DNA of 6,411 nt from assembly GCA_023433855.1 (NCBI GenBank), contig JAEYTV010000426.1, positions 1-6,411 of the forward strand, given 5' to 3'. The stretch's first letter is position 1; every line of letters starts with the position of its first letter. Both the position numbers and the translations under genes were made by a program. Below, piece after piece: positions 4,006-6,411 of the stretch. Below the pieces are notes generated by a model. It was given only the letters and a program-made list of their open reading frames with translations. It did no database searches and was not told the origin of the DNA. This stretch comes from Pseudomonadota bacterium (GTDB lineage: Bacteria > Pseudomonadota > Alphaproteobacteria > Rhizobiales > Rhizobiaceae).

Positions 4006-6411
4006 TCAGGCGGCCGCTCGATGCCAGCCGCGGCCGGCCGATCGCGTGAAATCCTCGAAAGAGAGAGGGCGGGCGAAGGCATAACCCTGCAGCAGGTCGC
4101 ATCCCCAGTCCCGCAGCAGGGCGGCATGTTGCATCGTCTCCACGCCTTCCGCGACGGTTTCGACCCCGAGCGACCGGGCAATGTCGATGATGGAACGCAC
4201 CAGGGCACGTTCTTGCGGCGAACCGACGATCGGCATCACCAACTGCCGGTCGATCTTCAGGCGCTTCGGTTTCAGCTTGAGCAGACTGACGATCGATGTG
4301 TGTCCGGTCCCGAAGTCATCGATTTCGATGTCGATCCCGAGCTCTTTTATCCGCTCCAGATTGGCTGCAGCCACGTCGTCGCTTTCGTCGAGAAATATTG
4401 ACTCCACCAGTTCGAAGGAGATTTCTCCGGGACTGATCTGCAAACCCTCCAGCGCGCCGATCAGGTTGTCGTCATGCAGCCTTTTGGCCGAGACGTTGAC
4501 GGAGACACGCGGCATCCGCACGCCCAGCGAGGCCCACCGCATCTTGTCCTTCAACACGTTCTCCAGCACCATCTGGTCCAGCACGGCAGAGACATTCAGG
4601 TCCTCCGCGATTTTCAGGAACCGGTCGGGTGCGAGCACTCCTTGATGGGGATGGTTCCAGCGGATGAGCGCTTCGACCCCGGCGAAGGCATGGCTGCGCG
4701 CGTCGAATTGCGGCTGGTACCAGGCGGTAAATTCATGGTTGTCGATACCCGCGAGCAATTCGTCGGCGGTTCGCTTGTGGCTGACGATTTCCGCCTGCAG
4801 GTTCGGGGTGAAGAACTCGTAGCGATTCCGGCCAAGGCTCTTGGCGCGGTAGAGGGCGATATCGGCGTTGATCAGGGTGCGTCGCGCATCGATGTTCATT
4901 CCGCTTGCCCGGGCTATCCCGATCGAAACCCCGCAGCGACAGGAAAAACCCTCGAAGTCCACGGCCTGGTGGAATTCGGCCACGATCGACTGTGCAAGTT
5001 CTGCAATCTCGTCCCGGCCTGAGTTGCCGAGGGAGAGGATCACGAATTCATCACCTCCGATCCGCGCGACGACGTCTGAGGCACCGACATTGCGCGACAG
5101 GATCCGGGAGGCGTGCACCAGCATGGCGTCGCCGGCTGCATGGCCAAGCGTGTCGTTTATCTGCTTGAAGCGGTCAAGATCGAGATGCAGGACGGTGAAG
5201 TGCTGTCTCTCGTGGCGGCTTGCCTGCGATATCCGGTCAAGTTCGAGGTCGAGCTTGCGGCGATTGGCAAGCAGCGTCAGGGGATCATGCAGCGAATTGT
5301 GCTCGATCCGGCTCTTGGCGAGTTCCAGCTCGACATTTTTTGCGTCCGCTTCTTCCTTGGCGAGCTTGAGTTCCTCGGCCAGCACCGCGTCCTGGGTGAT
5401 GTCGAAGGCAATCCCCACGACCTTCTGAGCCCCGCTGCGGGTGGTATGCAGCTTGCCGATCGAACGGATATATCGGATGGAGCCGTCCGCCATGGGCACG
5501 CGAACAACAAGGCTGTCGGGCCGGAAGGATCCCTGGGCGTGAAAGGAGGATTGCCTTGCCGCCTCGCGATCGTCGGGATGAAGGAGGCTGAGCCAGTGTT
5601 CGGCGTGCACGACGCCATCCGTGAAGGGAATCCCATGCAACTGGCACATCCGCGCGTCCCAGATCTCGACATGGGTCTGCGGGTTGGCCTCCCATATGCC
5701 GCAGTTGGACGAAGCAAGCGCGAGGTCGAGCTTGGTGGAGAGTTCCTCTAATTCCTGTTCGCTGTTCGACAATTCGTCAAGCGCCAGCTCTAGTTCGGCA
5801 TTCTTGATTTCCGTGTTGTCCCTGGCGTCTCTCAATGTCTGAGCCATGACCATGTCGGCGGTGACATCCCAGACGATACCGGTGGTTCGCCGGCTTCCGT
5901 CGGCATTGGGATAGCTGGCGCCCGCGGATCTGAGGTATCGCTGCGCGCCATCCGGCAACTGGACGCGGTACACCTCGCTGCACGGTGAACTGCTGCCGAT
6001 GCACTGATGAAAATGGTTCTCGGCAGCCGCTCGGTCCTCCGGATAGATGGACTCGATCCAGGTGGTACCGCTGTTCTGATCTTGGGTGCTGTTGCAACCA
6101 TGCAGCCTGGCAGCGCGAGTATCCCAGAAAAGGATGTGCTCGTCCCCGGTAACCTCCCATATGCCGATGTTGGAGGCCTCCATTGCCAGGTTGAAACGCT
6201 GCGAAAGGTCTCGCAGCTTCAGCTCGCGTGCCTTCAGCGCCGCGATATTTCTGTTGCGCTCGGTGATCAGCGAGGTGGCGGCGAAGATTGGCACGATCAC
6301 CGACAATGCGGCGAGGGTTATGGCCAGGCGGAAATTTCTCTGATTCGCTGGCGTTGATTCCCATCCCGATCGTGGGACCGCCAGCAGCGTCCAGTTTGCG
6401 ACGTCCACAGG
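4006..6411 (-). CDS. Membrane-anchored PAS-PAS-GGDEF-EAL c-di-GMP signalling protein (5' end outside window)
   Basis: About 801 residues are visible, and the frame is still open at the right edge, so the N-terminus is missing; the GTG at 6408 is taken as an ordinary valine codon and counted as residue 1. Residues 1-24 (VANWTLLAVPRSGW) resemble the end of a periplasmic CHASE-type sensor domain. One membrane helix follows at about 25-49, then PAS 1 (about 70-190), a charged coiled linker, PAS 2 (about 224-345), a second coiled linker, GGDEF (about 370-532) and EAL (about 545-790). The cyclase domain has LDLDRFKQIND at 409-419 and an intact GGDEF at 451-455, but GASD (442-445) replaces the inhibitory RxxD site. 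The EAL domain keeps EAL at 579-581, Asn638, Glu666, Asp697-Asp698, Lys718, Glu754 and Gln774, the residues needed for metal binding and hydrolysis of c-di-GMP to pGpG. Both activities are therefore possible, with phosphodiesterase activity best supported. It stands 128 nt upstream of aroC and is probably transcribed separately. The input signal cannot be told from this fragment. Confidence 0.93.
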   Translation of the reverse strand, partial: PVDVANWTLLAVPRSGWESTPANQRNFRLAITLAALSVIVPIFAATSLITERNRNIAALKARELKLRDLSQRFNLAMEASNIGIWEVTGDEHILFWDTRAARLHGCNSTQDQNSGTTWIESIYPEDRAAAENHFHQCIGSSSPCSEVYRVQLPDGAQRYLRSAGASYPNADGSRRTTGIVWDVTADMVMAQTLRDARDNTEIKNAELELALDELSNSEQELEELSTKLDLALASSNCGIWEANPQTHVEIWDARMCQLHGIPFTDGVVHAEHWLSLLHPDDREAARQSSFHAQGSFRPDSLVVRVPMADGSIRYIRSIGKLHTTRSGAQKVVGIAFDITQDAVLAEELKLAKEEADAKNVELELAKSRIEHNSLHDPLTLLANRRKLDLELDRISQASRHERQHFTVLHLDLDRFKQINDTLGHAAGDAMLVHASRILSRNVGASDVVARIGGDEFVILSLGNSGRDEIAELAQSIVAEFHQAVDFEGFSCRCGVSIGIARASGMNIDARRTLINADIALYRAKSLGRNRYEFFTPNLQAEIVSHKRTADELLAGIDNHEFTAWYQPQFDARSHAFAGVEALIRWNHPHQGVLAPDRFLKIAEDLNVSAVLDQMVLENVLKDKMRWASLGVRMPRVSVNVSAKRLHDDNLIGALEGLQISPGEISFELVESIFLDESDDVAAANLERIKELGIDIEIDDFGTGHTSIVSLLKLKPKRLKIDRQLVMPIVGSPQERALVRSIIDIARSLGVETVAEGVETMQHAALLRDWGCDLLQGYAFARPLSFEDFTRSAGRGWHRAAA

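Noticed and set aside
3913..4401. Plus-strand frame of 162 codons across the aroC upstream gap and the end of the EAL domain.
   Set aside because: Most of it is antisense to well-conserved EAL motifs, and there is no protein character of its own.
1..6411. Mobile element, defence island, CRISPR, toxin-antitoxin or other new system.
   Set aside because: All genes belong to housekeeping or common signalling families, share one direction and similar composition, and no terminal repeats, direct repeats or recombinase genes are visible.

Overview
The window is GC-rich and densely coded. All five genes I can support lie on the minus strand, so they read from the right edge to the left edge. The gene content suggests an alphaproteobacterium of the Rhizobiales/Hyphomicrobiales type. 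The main reasons are the RibB protein carrying a degenerate GTP cyclohydrolase II-like tail, the membrane-anchored PAS-PAS-GGDEF-EAL protein, and the start of a long glycosyl hydrolase 13-like protein of the kind that precedes GlgE maltosyltransferase modules in these bacteria. That assignment is inferred from family resemblance, not from a database search.

Layout in transcription order: (1) 6411-4006, a c-di-GMP signalling protein missing its N-terminus: the end of a probable periplasmic sensor domain, one membrane helix, two similar PAS domains, GGDEF and EAL. (2) 4005-3878, a 128-nt gap with a plausible sigma-70-type promoter facing aroC. (3) 3877-2780, aroC, chorismate synthase. (4) 2771-1671, a RibB (3,4-dihydroxy-2-butanone 4-phosphate synthase) fused to a RibA-like domain that has lost its zinc cysteines. 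Its ribosome binding site overlaps the aroC stop codon. (5) 1670-1278, a 393-nt stretch with no convincing gene, holding several short inverted repeats, including two with a shared core just upstream of the next gene. (6) 1277-717, a small YjlB-like cupin protein. (7) 716-543, a 174-nt spacer. (8) 542-1, the N-terminal 180 residues of a GH13-like protein that runs off the left edge.

The only clear operon is aroC-ribB, which links the last step of the shikimate pathway to riboflavin precursor supply. The other genes look like independent units that share a direction. I see no transposase, integrase, CRISPR array, tRNA, rRNA, toxin-antitoxin pair or defence island, and no candidate for a wholly new system. 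The points worth a second look are changes inside known families: two protein domains with catalytic or metal-binding residues replaced, a diguanylate cyclase domain without its inhibitory site, an internal PAS duplication, and the paired dyads upstream of the cupin gene.
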